Below are positions 8,689-18,219 of a DNA stretch of 40,968 nucleotides, one piece after another. Position numbers and translations under genes: made by a program. Position 1 is the first letter of the stretch. Each line of letters begins with the position of its first letter. The notes beneath the pieces were generated by a model. That model did not search any database. It was not told where the DNA came from and saw nothing but the letters and a program-made list of their open reading frames with translations. The stretch lies in the NCBI GenBank assembly GCA_002709085.1, contig PAPR01000030.1:1-40968 (forward strand). The letters run 5' to 3'. The stretch comes from Pseudooceanicola sp. (lineage in GTDB: Bacteria; Pseudomonadota; Alphaproteobacteria; Rhodobacterales; Rhodobacteraceae).

Positions 8689-9436
8689 AGGGATCGCCTG
8701 AAATTGAGGTTTCGTCGTAGGGGTCCGCGTCTGCCGTTATAGCGCCGCCAAGTTCATAGCGACGATTTTGCAAATAGCTCCCACGCACCTGCGCGTAACT
8801 GTCCGCGCTGTCGTATAATACGCTGTCCAAGGATTGCCCGTATCGTCCACGATCACCTACGCGCTTGGCAATGCTTGCGGTGCGCGCGACGTATTTCTCT
8901 GGACTCTCAATGATGTAATTCAGCGGATTGGTGAACATGTCGGCGATCCGGCCGACGGTATCACGCTCGGTCGAGGGGCCGAGTAGGGGAAGCTCGACGT
9001 AATTCCCTTCGCCGAAGCCCCAGACATGCAGGGTCTGCCCGAAATCGGTGTCGTGTTCCGGCAGGCCGAACTGGGTCGCGACGTCTATCAGTCCGGCGAG
9101 CCCGAGCGTCGAGTTCAGCAAAAAGCGCCAGGAATTGACGTATGCGCCCTCAACATCCGCTTGCAGCGTGTTGTTCACCACAAGTGACGGTGTCGCGAGG
9201 TTGCTGGCAAAGTTGCTGATCCCGGTGCTGACCGGTTGCGGGATCGAGCCTGCATAGGTGTTCCCGGCGGGTCGCAGCAGGGCGCTGTCGACACGCTTGT
9301 TAAAGGCGTGCGTTCGCCGATTGGTGCCTTCCCACGGGTCATTGATGCCCGTGCCGACCGGCGCGGTGCAGGCAGCGATTGTCAGGACACCGCTGATGAG
9401 GGCGGTTTTCCGCAGGGCTGGCATCAAAAAATTCAT
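8666..9436 (-). CDS. mlaA: Outer-membrane lipoprotein MlaA (VacJ)
   Basis: The 256-residue protein has a lipoprotein signal with lipobox LTIAAC and acylated Cys23. Family motifs follow: NDPWEGTNRRTHAFN, the NNTLQADVEGA stretch, RFLLNSTLGLAGLIDVA and LPLLGPSTERDTVG. MlaA removes misplaced phospholipids from the outer leaflet of the outer membrane and passes them to MlaC, whose gene overlaps its end. The start at 9436 is the first Met of the signal; Met5 at 9424 is an alternative, as neither has a strong ribosome site. The C-terminus carries a duplicated Asp-Pro-Tyr-Asp motif (DPYDETSISGDPYDDPYLQ), which is acidic and unusual. Confidence 0.93.
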   Translation of the reverse strand: MNFLMPALRKTALISGVLTIAACTAPVGTGINDPWEGTNRRTHAFNKRVDSALLRPAGNTYAGSIPQPVSTGISNFASNLATPSLVVNNTLQADVEGAYVNSWRFLLNSTLGLAGLIDVATQFGLPEHDTDFGQTLHVWGFGEGNYVELPLLGPSTERDTVGRIADMFTNPLNYIIESPEKYVARTASIAKRVGDRGRYGQSLDSVLYDSADSYAQVRGSYLQNRRYELGGAITADADPYDETSISGDPYDDPYLQ

Positions 9437-9616
9437 GAATTTGCGCAATACAAGAATTGTGAACCTTTTTGGCAATAGCACCCGGACGGGTCTGACGCCA
9501 GCCCGCTTTGTGCCGCCTTGCGGGCCGGTAGGGCGGACGCGACCAATCACGTGCCAGTCTGGCGCGGAATGAAAGAATGACACTCCCCTGAACAGGGGCT
9601 GACCGAAACCCGATGA

Positions 9617-11362
9617 ATGGCTCCGACTTTGATGAACCGACGGCCACAGCAAACAGGATACGATGAATTGCGCGCGGCGCGTCGTGCCAATCGCGCGCTT
9701 TACTGGGCGGTCGGTCTGTTCAGCGCGGTCTCCAACATGCTGATGCTGACCGGGCCGATCTACATGCTGCAGGTCTATGATCGCGTGCTTGGCTCTGGCT
9801 CGATGGCGACGCTGACCGCACTGTCCCTGATCGCCGCGTTTCTGTTTCTGGGGATGGGCCTGCTGGACCTCGTGCGTGCGCGGGTTCTGTCGCGGGCGGC
9901 GGCACGGTTCCAGTCGCGCCTTGATGCCCGCGTGTTCGACACGGCGATCCGGCGGTCGGCGTCGGCGCAGGGCAGGGAGGGGCACAATGGGATCCGCGAT
10001 CTCGACGCCGTGCACAAATTGATGGCTTCGCCCGCGTTGGTGGCGGCATACGATCTGCCCTGGACGCCGGTTTTCCTCGCCGGGATCGCGATCTTTCACC
10101 CTTGGCTCGCCCTGCTGGCCCTGTCGGGGGGCGGCGTTTTGATCCTTGTCGCGATCTTGAACCAGATGATCACGAGGGCGGGGCAAAGCGCTGCTGCGCA
10201 GGCGACGGTTCAATGCGAGGCGCTGGCCCATCACATTCGCGCGGAGGGGGAGGCGATCACCGCCCTCGGCATGCAATCCGCCGCCTCCGCGCGATGGTTG
10301 AGCCTTCGCAACGCGGCTTTGGTCGCGCTGACTGAGACTGCGGAGCTGACGGCGGGATTCACCTACGCGACCCGGACGTTCCGCTTGTTTTTGCAATCCG
10401 CGATGCTGGGTCTCGGGGCATACCTAGTGCTGCAGGATGCCCTCAGCGCCGGGGCGATGATTGCGGGCTCCATCCTGATGGGGCGTGCGCTGGTCCCGGT
10501 CGAGATGGTGATCGCGCATTGGCCGACAGTGCAGGCAGCGATGCGTGGGTGGCATGCCTTGGCAGATGCACTGCGCGACGTTCCGTCAGTGTCGCACCGC
10601 ACGCTGCTGCCGGTGCCCGAGGCGCGGCTCGACGTTACGCAGATCACCGTGATCCCGCCGGGGGAGGCGACGGCGGCGCTACGAATGGTGTCGTTATCGC
10701 TCCCGCCCGGTCAGGCGATCGGGGTGATCGGCCCCACGGGCGCAGGCAAATCCAGTCTCGCGCGGGCGTTGACGGGTGTCTGGCAACCTGCGGGAGGGGC
10801 GATCCGTCTCGGAGGGGCCGCGCTGGACCACTACGATGTCGAGAGATTGGGCCGCTACATCGGCTATTTGCCGCAACGGGTTCAACTATTCGCGGGTAGC
10901 GTGGCCGACAATATCGCTCGGCTCGACGCTTCCCCCGACCCTGCAGCCATCGTCAGGGCGGCGATGCGTGCAGACGCCCACGAAATGATTCTGAGGCTGC
11001 CTGGGGGCTACGACACCCGTATCGACGCCGGCGGCAGCCGTCTGTCCGGGGGGCAAATCCAGCGCATCGCCCTGGCGCGCGCGATGTATGGCGATCCGCT
11101 GATCCTGGTCCTGGATGAGCCGAACTCCAACCTCGACAACGAGGGGACGCTCGCCCTGAATGCTGCCATCCGCGCGATGAAGGCCGACGGAAAATCGGCG
11201 CTGATCATGGCGCATAGGCCGGCGGCGATCCGGGAATGCGACTTGATCCTCAAGCTTGATAATGGTGCTGTTACTGCCTTTGGTCCCCGCGAAGAGGTGC
11301 TGGATCATGTGTTGCGCAACGCCTCCCAAGTCCGTGTGGCGGGCCAGGGCGGTCTGCAATGA
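9617..11362 (+). CDS. Type I secretion system permease/ATPase (PrtD/HasD-type ABC transporter)
   Basis: The 581-residue protein combines an exporter membrane domain (about 25-310, starting with YWAVGLFSAVSNMLMLTGPIYMLQV in two segments) with an ABC ATPase. Walker A is GPTGAGKS at 372-379. The signature is LSGGQ at 476-480. Walker B ends in Asp500-Glu501 (LVLDEPNSNLD). The PrtD/HasD subgroup energises one-step export of proteins such as RTX proteases and haemophores, together with an HlyD-type adaptor and TolC. The adaptor gene overlaps its stop by four bases (ATGA). No RTX-type substrate or tolC is nearby. There is no N-terminal peptidase C39 domain, so leader processing is not expected. Confidence 0.92.
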   Translation: MAPTLMNRRPQQTGYDELRAARRANRALYWAVGLFSAVSNMLMLTGPIYMLQVYDRVLGSGSMATLTALSLIAAFLFLGMGLLDLVRARVLSRAAARFQSRLDARVFDTAIRRSASAQGREGHNGIRDLDAVHKLMASPALVAAYDLPWTPVFLAGIAIFHPWLALLALSGGGVLILVAILNQMITRAGQSAAAQATVQCEALAHHIRAEGEAITALGMQSAASARWLSLRNAALVALTETAELTAGFTYATRTFRLFLQSAMLGLGAYLVLQDALSAGAMIAGSILMGRALVPVEMVIAHWPTVQAAMRGWHALADALRDVPSVSHRTLLPVPEARLDVTQITVIPPGEATAALRMVSLSLPPGQAIGVIGPTGAGKSSLARALTGVWQPAGGAIRLGGAALDHYDVERLGRYIGYLPQRVQLFAGSVADNIARLDASPDPAAIVRAAMRADAHEMILRLPGGYDTRIDAGGSRLSGGQIQRIALARAMYGDPLILVLDEPNSNLDNEGTLALNAAIRAMKADGKSALIMAHRPAAIRECDLILKLDNGAVTAFGPREEVLDHVLRNASQVRVAGQGGLQ

Positions 11363-12660
11363 TGACTCGACAGACATGGTCCGTGCGCGCGCCGTTAAGT
11401 ATCGGCTTCGTGGTGCTGGCGGTGGTGATCGGCGGTCTCGGCCTCTGGTCCGCGCTGAGCACCGTTTCAGGCGCGGTTATCGTGCAGGGTCAGCTGGAGG
11501 TCGACACTAATCGTCAGGTGGTTCAGCACCTCGACGGCGGCGTTGTGGAAGAGGTGTTCGTGCGCGAAGGGGACCGTGTCACGGCGGATCAGGTGTTGAT
11601 CCGTCTCGACGACACAATCCTGCGGTCACAACTGACCATCGTGGAGAGTCAGCTGTTCGAAGTGCTCGCGCGGCGTGGCCGCCTGGAGGCGGAGCGGGAC
11701 GGGACTGCCGTGACCTTTCCCGCCCTGTTGCGTGACGTGGCGCTGAGGGACGCCGGTGCCCTCTCCCTCATGCGGGGGCAGGAGAGGTTGACCGAGGCGC
11801 GCCGCACCTCGGTAGCGACCGAGGTCGAGCAGCTGCGCAAGCGCGGCGAGCAGATCGGCAACCAGATCGAGGGGCTCGCCGCCCAGCAGACCGCGCTGGT
11901 GGAACAGATCGCGCTGATCGATGGCGAACTGGCGGACCAGCAAACTCTGCTGCAACGCGGGTTGGCGCAGGCCTCGCGTGTCTCGGCCTTGCGCCGGGAA
12001 CATGCGATGATGCGCGGCGCCCTCGGGGACCTCAGAGCGCAGGAAGCCGAGGCCGAAGGACGAAGGACGGAGATCGACATCAAGCTGGTGCAGCTGCGCA
12101 CCCGACGGCGTGAGGAGGCGATCACCCAGCTGCGCGACCTGCAATACCGGGAGATGGAGATGATGGCGCAGCGCCGCGCGCTCCTCAACCAATTGGAGCG
12201 CCTCGATATCGCCGCCCCGGTTGCCGGCACGGTCTACGGGATGCAGGTGTTCGGGACCCGATCTGTGCTCAAACCAGGCGATCCGCTGTTGTACCTGGTT
12301 CCGAAGGGTCGCCCCCTGGTGGTTGCCACCCGGGTAGAGCCGATCCATATCGACCAGTTGCGGATCGACCAACCCGTCGATCTGCAGATGTCTGCCTTTG
12401 ATCCGCGCACCACACCGCGCTTGTCGGGGCGGGTCGCGCACATCTCGGCGGATGCCTTCAGTGACCAATCCTCGGGCCGGCGCTACTACCGGGTCGAGAT
12501 CATCCTGTCCGACGAGGAACGTGCCAGACTGCCTCCCGATCTGCCCATGATACCGGGAATGCCGGTGGAGGCCTACATCAGAACGCGCGACCGGACCCCC
12601 TTGTCCTATCTGCTGCAACCGCTGGCGGGATATTTCGCACAAGCGTTTCGTGAAAGTTGA
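11359..12660 (+). CDS. HlyD-family type I secretion periplasmic adaptor
   Basis: The 433-residue membrane-fusion protein has one N-terminal membrane helix (about 14-34), then a lipoyl-like half (QVVQHLDGGVVEEVFVREGD, 53-72). A long coiled-coil region follows (about 95-275, rich in Glu, Gln, Arg and Leu), then the second lipoyl half (LDIAAPVAGTVYGMQVFG) and a beta-barrel C-terminus. It bridges the inner-membrane ABC exporter encoded just upstream to an outer-membrane TolC channel. The ATGA overlap with the upstream gene indicates translational coupling and fixed stoichiometry. Confidence 0.93.
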   Translation: MMTRQTWSVRAPLSIGFVVLAVVIGGLGLWSALSTVSGAVIVQGQLEVDTNRQVVQHLDGGVVEEVFVREGDRVTADQVLIRLDDTILRSQLTIVESQLFEVLARRGRLEAERDGTAVTFPALLRDVALRDAGALSLMRGQERLTEARRTSVATEVEQLRKRGEQIGNQIEGLAAQQTALVEQIALIDGELADQQTLLQRGLAQASRVSALRREHAMMRGALGDLRAQEAEAEGRRTEIDIKLVQLRTRRREEAITQLRDLQYREMEMMAQRRALLNQLERLDIAAPVAGTVYGMQVFGTRSVLKPGDPLLYLVPKGRPLVVATRVEPIHIDQLRIDQPVDLQMSAFDPRTTPRLSGRVAHISADAFSDQSSGRRYYRVEIILSDEERARLPPDLPMIPGMPVEAYIRTRDRTPLSYLLQPLAGYFAQAFRES

Positions 12661-12726
12661 GCGACCGCTTTCCCTTGCATTCACCGGATTGCCGGTTAGC
12701 GTCGCGCCATACTGAAAGGAAGCGTC

Positions 12727-13191
12727 ATGACCAACCCCGTCGAAAACCGCCTGGCCGAGCTGGGTCTCGCCCTGCCTGACAGCCCGGCTCCCCAGGCGAA
12801 TTACGTGCCCTTCGTCATCAGCGGCAACCTCGTTTTTGTGTCCGGTCAGGTCAGCATGGACAGCGATGGTTTCATCAAGGGCGTGCTGGGCGACACGATG
12901 AGCGTCGAAGAGGGTGCGAATGCCGCCAAATTGTGCGGACTGTCCTTGCTGGCGCAGGTGAAATCGGCTTGCGAGGGTGATCTGTCGCGGCTGAAACGCG
13001 TGGTCAAGCTGACGGGTTTCGTCAATTCCACCAGTGACTTCGGGGATCAGCCCAAGGTGATCAACGGCTGCTCTGACCTGCTGGTCGATGTGCTGGGGGA
13101 CGCGGGGCGCCACTCTCGCTCTGCGGTGTCAGCCGCTGCGCTGCCCTTTGGTGTCGCGGTTGAGATTGAGGGCATATTCGAGATCGCCTGA
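12727..13191 (+). CDS. RidA-family protein (YjgF/YER057c superfamily)
   Basis: The 154-residue length and the motifs FVISGNLVFVSGQV and LPFGVAVEIEGIFEIA place this in the RidA superfamily, in the longer YjgH-like branch. Arg131 in HSRSAV is in the position of the catalytic arginine of true RidA enzymes, which hydrolyse reactive enamine/imine intermediates of amino-acid metabolism. Activity is therefore possible but not proven. Ribosome site: AAAGGAAGC. It heads a close-packed run of four genes; the next start overlaps its stop by one base (TGATG). Confidence 0.88.
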   Translation: MTNPVENRLAELGLALPDSPAPQANYVPFVISGNLVFVSGQVSMDSDGFIKGVLGDTMSVEEGANAAKLCGLSLLAQVKSACEGDLSRLKRVVKLTGFVNSTSDFGDQPKVINGCSDLLVDVLGDAGRHSRSAVSAAALPFGVAVEIEGIFEIA

Positions 13192-13955
13192 TGCCCTTGC
13201 CAGCTGCATTTCTGCGTGCGCCGCTGGCGCATCGCGCCTATCACGACAAGGGGAAGGGGCGTCCCGAGAATTCGATCGAGGCGGTTCGCGCCGCGGTTCG
13301 CGCCGGTTACGGGATCGAGGTCGACCTGCAACTCTCGGCGGATGGGCAAGCGATGGTCTTTCACGACTATGATCTCGCGCGACTGACCGGGGTGGGCGGA
13401 CCGATCCAGAGGCGCACAGCGGCGGAATTGGCCCGTTTGCCACTGCTCGGAGGCGAATTCGGGATCCCGACGCTCAGCGAGGTGCTGGTTGAGGTCGCAG
13501 GGCAAGTGCCTCTCTTAATTGAGATAAAGGATCAAGACGGAGGCCTCGGCGCAGCTGTGGGCCGGTTGGAACAGGCGGCCGCGACCGTACTGAAGGGCTA
13601 CGTGGGTGACGTGGCCGTCATGTCATTCAATCCCAATTCGGTGCGGGTCTTTGGTGGGCTTGCGCCGCAAATCTCGCGCGGTCTGACCACATGCGCCTTT
13701 GAAAAGGCCGACTGGCCGCTCGTACCCGCCGCCCGCCGCAAACGTCTGCGCAACCTGCCCGACATCCCGCACTCTCGCGCAGAATTCATTAGCCATGATG
13801 CCCGCGATCTCGCCAACCCCCGCGTCGCGCTCCTCAAGGCGCGAAGGCTGCCCATCCTTTGTTGGACGATCCGCTCCCCCGAGGCAGAGGCCGAGGCCCG
13901 CCAAGTTGCCGACAATGTGACATTTGAGGGCTCCCCCGCCGCGATCCCGACTTGA
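13191..13955 (+). CDS. Glycerophosphodiester phosphodiesterase family protein (UgpQ-like)
   Basis: The 254-residue TIM-barrel protein carries the GDPD catalytic set: His14-Arg15 (LAHRAYHD), Glu26-Asn27 (RPENS), Glu43 and Asp45 (GIEVDLQLS), and His58 (VFHDYD). The family splits glycerophosphodiesters, products of phospholipid turnover, into glycerol-3-phosphate and an alcohol. No signal peptide is seen, so it acts in the cytoplasm. Its start overlaps the ridA-like stop by one base. The link between this activity and its neighbours is unclear; the arrangement appears to be a housekeeping operon. Confidence 0.9.
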   Translation: MPLPAAFLRAPLAHRAYHDKGKGRPENSIEAVRAAVRAGYGIEVDLQLSADGQAMVFHDYDLARLTGVGGPIQRRTAAELARLPLLGGEFGIPTLSEVLVEVAGQVPLLIEIKDQDGGLGAAVGRLEQAAATVLKGYVGDVAVMSFNPNSVRVFGGLAPQISRGLTTCAFEKADWPLVPAARRKRLRNLPDIPHSRAEFISHDARDLANPRVALLKARRLPILCWTIRSPEAEAEARQVADNVTFEGSPAAIPT

Positions 13956-13985
13956 ACCGCGCGCAGGAAAGGTCAAATTGGAGCG

Positions 13986-15191
13986 ATGGATGGCACAGAC
14001 CCGGATAACGAGACCCTGATCGAGGTCCGAGCGCACGACAGCCTGTCCCGCATTGCGGCCAGTGACTGGGACGCCTGTGCCTGTCCCGAGGTCGCGGACG
14101 GGGGGGCGCCCGTCGATCCCTTCACCACGCACCGGTTCCTGCTGGCGTTGGAGCAAAGCGGATCGGTCGGTCCGGGGACGGGCTGGCAACCGCGCTATCT
14201 GACCGCGCACAAGGACGGAGAGCTCATCGCCGCCGCACCGCTTTACGCGAAATCGCACAGCCAGGGCGAATACATCTTCGATTTCAACTGGGCGCATGCC
14301 TACGAGAACGCCGGCGGACGCTATTATCCGAAATTGCAGATTGCCGTACCGTTCACCCCGGTCACGGGGCGCCGGTTCCTCACTCGTCCGGGGTTCGAGG
14401 CGACCGGGCAAGCCGCGCTGCTGCAAGGCGCCGTCCAGATTGCGGCCGAAAACGAAGTCTCCAGCCTCCATGTCACCTTCTGTGATGAGGCGGAGGTCGG
14501 GTCGGGGACCAGCATGGGGCTGATGCACCGGTCCAGCCAGCAATACCACTGGATGAATCGTGGCTACGAGACCTTTGAAGATTTCCTCGCCAGTCTGAGT
14601 TCGCGCAGGCGCAAGACGATCCGGAAAGAGCGCCGCACCGCCCAGGCTTTCGGCGGTGAGATCGTTGCCTTGACTGGGGACGACATCCAGCCGGAGCATT
14701 GGGACGACTTCTGGCAGTTCTATCAAGACACCGGCCTGCGCAAATGGGGGACGCCTTACCTGACGCGCGATTTCTTCCGCTCTGTCCATGAGAGCATGCG
14801 CGACGATGTCCTATTGGTATTGGCCATGCGCGACGGGCACCCGATTGCGGGTGCGTTGAACTTTATCGGGCGGGATACGCTTTACGGTCGCTATTGGGGC
14901 TGTGTCGAACATCACCCCTGCCTGCACTTCGAGTTGTGCTATTATCAGGCGATCGAGGCGGCCATTGCGCGAGGGCAGTCTCGCGTCGAAGCCGGCGCGC
15001 AGGGCGAACATAAACTCGCGCGCGGATATTTGCCGACAGAGACCCATTCCCTGCACTGGATCGCGGAGCCGGGTTTCGCCCGCGCAATTCGGCAATATCT
15101 GATCGCAGAGGCCGAAGCGGTAGAGGAGGAGATCGAGGTGCTGACCGCCTATGGCCCCTTTCGCCGCGACACCCAGGAGGAACATGAATGA
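13986..15191 (+). CDS. DUF482 (COG3146) GNAT/FemAB-like acyltransferase
   Basis: The 401-residue protein belongs to DUF482, a two-module acyl- or aminoacyl-CoA-type transferase family annotated as a GNAT N-acetyltransferase or peptidogalycan-biosynthesis protein. Recognisable segments are [52 protein letters not shown], a Trp-Gly-Thr-Pro-Tyr-Leu-Thr motif and [15 protein letters not shown]. There is no signal peptide. The substrate is unknown for the whole family. A gap of 30 bases precedes it and the next gene overlaps its stop by four bases. Confidence 0.88.
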   Translation: MDGTDPDNETLIEVRAHDSLSRIAASDWDACACPEVADGGAPVDPFTTHRFLLALEQSGSVGPGTGWQPRYLTAHKDGELIAAAPLYAKSHSQGEYIFDFNWAHAYENAGGRYYPKLQIAVPFTPVTGRRFLTRPGFEATGQAALLQGAVQIAAENEVSSLHVTFCDEAEVGSGTSMGLMHRSSQQYHWMNRGYETFEDFLASLSSRRRKTIRKERRTAQAFGGEIVALTGDDIQPEHWDDFWQFYQDTGLRKWGTPYLTRDFFRSVHESMRDDVLLVLAMRDGHPIAGALNFIGRDTLYGRYWGCVEHHPCLHFELCYYQAIEAAIARGQSRVEAGAQGEHKLARGYLPTETHSLHWIAEPGFARAIRQYLIAEAEAVEEEIEVLTAYGPFRRDTQEEHE

Positions 15192-15481
15192 CCGAGCGAC
15201 TCTCGGATACCGCACGCGATACCCTGCTGCCGCCCTTGATGAAGACGGGCTGGACCGTCTCCGATGACGGAAAGGCTCTGTCCAAGACCTTTACGTTTGA
15301 GGATTTCCCGCATGCCTTCGGCTTCATGACGCGGGCGGCGATCTATGCTGAAAAGTGGGATCACCATCCGGACTGGAGCAACAGCTATAACACCGTGAAG
15401 GTCAATCTGACCACGCATGACGTTGGCGGATTGTCCGCGCTGGACGCAAAGCTGGCGCGGAAACTGGATCAATTGGTTTGA
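15188..15481 (+). CDS. phhB: 4a-hydroxytetrahydrobiopterin dehydratase
   Basis: This 97-residue protein has the PCD/DCoH active-site motif [14 protein letters not shown], with His59, His60, Pro61 and Asp62. The enzyme dehydrates the 4a-carbinolamine formed by phenylalanine hydroxylase, so the pterin cofactor can be reduced again. In bacteria lacking that hydroxylase it has been linked to molybdopterin metabolism. No phenylalanine hydroxylase gene is in this window. Its ATG overlaps the preceding stop (ATGA), so it ends the four-gene run begun by the RidA-family gene. Confidence 0.94.
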   Translation: MTERLSDTARDTLLPPLMKTGWTVSDDGKALSKTFTFEDFPHAFGFMTRAAIYAEKWDHHPDWSNSYNTVKVNLTTHDVGGLSALDAKLARKLDQLV

Positions 15482-15638
15482 GCCTCGGGCCAACTGCAAG
15501 GTAGGCTGGCTGGTCATACAGGTGCCGCGGTACCAAACCGATGCGAATTGGCGAGAAGGTCGCGACTGCAGGTCGATCGTTCCGTCAGAGAATGGCTGGC
15601 AAAGATTTCGGCTGAGTTAAAAGTTGACCGGGCCTAAC

Positions 15639-15667
15639 TTGACCTAGTTGATTTCTCTACACATAGT
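15639..15667 (+). promoter_or_regulatory. Sigma-70-like promoter in the phhB-peroxiredoxin gap
   Basis: TTGACC (5 of 6 match to TTGACA) is followed after 17 bases by CATAGT (4 of 6 match to TATAAT). It points into a non-coding hairpin-rich stretch, with no reading frame on that strand to serve. Transcription would begin near 15674. Confidence 0.45.
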
Positions 15668-15673
15668 GGGCTG

Positions 15674-15827
15674 ATAACCCGGCGGTACAACCGCTCGATA
15701 ATTCCGGGGAAACCGGACCTGCCGCTAACCCGCCAGAATGGCGAACCATCGGTTGGGGGATCGTAGGGTATTCCACGTCTTTTTGACGTGACCTTGAGAC
15801 CCGCAGGACAGAAGCCCTGCGGGTCTC
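15674..15827 (+). ncRNA. Candidate structured RNA: array of six small hairpins
   Basis: Six successive perfect stem-loops fill this non-coding stretch. They are GCGGT-ACA-ACCGC (15682-15694), TCCGG-GGAAA-CCGGA (15703-15717), CGCCA-GAA-TGGCG (15731-15743), AACC-ATC-GGTT (15744-15754) and CACGTC-TTTTT-GACGTG (15774-15790). The last is a 12-bp stem, GAGACCCGCAGG with CCTGCGGGTCTC (15796-15827). A promoter-like sequence precedes the array. The last two hairpins also sit just after the convergent peroxiredoxin gene and may terminate it. No match to 6S RNA, tmRNA, RNase P or SRP RNA is apparent. It could equally be a REP/MITE-like element or a recombination site. No coding frame is convincing between 15482 and 15839. 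Confidence 0.35.
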
Positions 15828-15839
15828 GTACAACCAGCC

Positions 15840-16328
<489 letters not shown>

Positions 16329-16413
16329 TGGTCTTGCCTCTCGGTATCCAGTTCATGTGGGCGACAGAATAGCCCCTGTCGCGATAGCCGCCAGTGCAAA
16401 AAGGACTATTATA

Positions 16414-17616
16414 TTGCCGCAGATCATCGTCATCGGAGCCGGGCAGGCCGGGTCCTCGCTCGTCGTGAAACTGCGCGACGCCGGTTTCGCCGGTGAACTT
16501 ACGTTGATCGGCGACGAGCCGGCCCTGCCATACCAGCGTCCGCCTTTGTCCAAGGCCTATCTTCTGGGGGACTTGCCGAGGGACCGGCTAATCCTGCGCC
16601 CACAGGCCTTTTATGACGTTCGCGATATCAACCTGCGGACCAACGCTAAGGTCACGACAATTGATCCTGCGGCCAAGACAGTGACGCTGGGTGATGAGGT
16701 GCTGGGCTATGACCAACTGGCCCTGACGACGGGGTCGCGTCCGCGCCGCTTGCCAGATGCGATCGGGGGCGCGCTGGGCGGATTGTATTATGTGCGTGAG
16801 CTGTCTGATATCGACGCGATGCAGCCCGAAATCCGCCGAGGTCGACGCGTGCTGATCATCGGCGGCGGCTACATTGGGCTGGAGGCAGCGGCCGTCGCCG
16901 CCAAACAAGGGCTGGAGGTCACGCTGGTCGAAATGGCGGGCCGTATCCTGCAACGGGTCGCCAGCCCCGAAACATCCGATTACTTCCGCGACTTGCACCA
17001 ACGGCATGGTGTGGCGATCCGCGAGGGTGTCGGGTTGAAACGGCTGCTGGGCGGCGACCGTGTGACGGGGGCCGAATTGACCGATGGCACAGTGCTTGAT
17101 CTGGATTTCGCGATTGCGGGCACCGGTATCTTGCCCGACGACAGATTGGCGGCGGAGGCGGGGCTTTCCTGCGATAACGGGATCGCGGTGGACGACCGTG
17201 GGCGCACTTCTGCTCCTGACGTCTGGGCGGCGGGCGATTGCGCCAGCTTTCCGCTTGGCGAGACGCGAATGCGGCTGGAAAGCGTCCCCAACGCCATCGA
17301 TATGGCCGAACGGGTTGCGCAGAACATGATGGGCGGCGACCGCCCCTATGTGCCCGAGCCCTGGTTCTGGTCCGATCAATACGACGTCAAGTTGCAGATC
17401 GCGGGCCTCAGCGCCGGCCACGACCGGGTCGTGGTGCGCGATAGCGGCGCGGCGCGTTCGCATTGGTATTTCGCGGGGGACCGTCTGCTGGCGGTGGATG
17501 CGATGAACGACCCACGCGCCTTCATGGTTGCCAAGCGTCTGCTGGCGGCAGGAAAATCCCCCGGTGCCGCGACGGTGGGCGATGCGTCAACCGATCTGAA
17601 GTCATTGTTGCGCTGA
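16414..17616 (+). CDS. FAD-dependent ferredoxin/rubredoxin-type reductase
   Basis: The 400-residue flavoprotein matches putidaredoxin/rhodocoxin reductases. The FAD-binding VIGAGQAG lies at residues 6-13, the PPLSKAYLLGD segment near 44, a second dinucleotide motif IIGGGYIGLEAA from 148 (NAD(P)H), and WAAGDCASFP near 270. Such enzymes pass electrons from NAD(P)H to a [2Fe-2S] ferredoxin serving a P450 or oxygenase; no partner gene is here. The start chosen is TTG with AAGGA nine bases upstream; reading further upstream runs into the divergent promoter region and adds no conserved residues. rsmD follows after three bases. Confidence 0.88.
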   Translation: MPQIIVIGAGQAGSSLVVKLRDAGFAGELTLIGDEPALPYQRPPLSKAYLLGDLPRDRLILRPQAFYDVRDINLRTNAKVTTIDPAAKTVTLGDEVLGYDQLALTTGSRPRRLPDAIGGALGGLYYVRELSDIDAMQPEIRRGRRVLIIGGGYIGLEAAAVAAKQGLEVTLVEMAGRILQRVASPETSDYFRDLHQRHGVAIREGVGLKRLLGGDRVTGAELTDGTVLDLDFAIAGTGILPDDRLAAEAGLSCDNGIAVDDRGRTSAPDVWAAGDCASFPLGETRMRLESVPNAIDMAERVAQNMMGGDRPYVPEPWFWSDQYDVKLQIAGLSAGHDRVVVRDSGAARSHWYFAGDRLLAVDAMNDPRAFMVAKRLLAAGKSPGAATVGDASTDLKSLLR

Positions 17617-17619
17617 GCC

Positions 17620-18174
17620 ATGCGGATCATCGGGGGGGCGTTTCGCGGTCGCAAGTTGACAGGTCTTGGCAAGGGCGATGCCGGGGCGCATCTGCGTCCC
17701 ACGACAGACCGGGTGCGCGAAAGCCTGTTCAACCTGCTGCTGGGCGGGCGTTTTGGTGATCCGGTTGAGGGTGCGCAGGTTCTAGACCTGTTCGCGGGAA
17801 CCGGCGCGTTGGGTCTGGAGGCCTTGTCGCGTGGTGCGGCGCAGGCCAGCTTCGTGGACGATGGCCGGGTCGCGCAAAAGCTTTTGGCAGGGAATATCGC
17901 GACGCTTGGCGTTAGGGAACGCACGCGGGTGATGCAGTGTTCCGCCCTACGGTTGCCGCAGGCTGAGGAGGCTGCCGATCTGATCTTTCTCGATCCGCCC
18001 TATGGACGTGATCTAGGCATCAAGGGGCTGACCTCGGCGCTGGCCATGGGCTGGATCGCGCCCGGCGCGCTCATCGTTTGGGAGGAGCAGGGTCCGCAAG
18101 AGGCCCCCGACGGATTTACCCTTCTGGAGCATAAGGGATACGGCGATACGGTCGTGACCCTGCTCCGTGCCTGA
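17620..18174 (+). CDS. rsmD: 16S rRNA (guanine-966-N2)-methyltransferase RsmD
   Basis: The 184-residue S-adenosylmethionine methyltransferase starts MRIIGGAFRGRKL, typical of RsmD. The cofactor-binding motif DLFAGTGALGLEALSRGA begins at residue 56, and the catalytic motif Asp-Pro-Pro-Tyr lies in LIFLDPPYG. It methylates G966 of 16S rRNA in the assembled small subunit. It starts three bases after the reductase stop, so the two are cotranscribed. Confidence 0.96.
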   Translation: MRIIGGAFRGRKLTGLGKGDAGAHLRPTTDRVRESLFNLLLGGRFGDPVEGAQVLDLFAGTGALGLEALSRGAAQASFVDDGRVAQKLLAGNIATLGVRERTRVMQCSALRLPQAEEAADLIFLDPPYGRDLGIKGLTSALAMGWIAPGALIVWEEQGPQEAPDGFTLLEHKGYGDTVVTLLRA

Positions 18175-18219
18175 CGCGTCTCGGTGCCAGCGCCCGGCAG
18201 GGCCGTAAGGCGCGCAACG

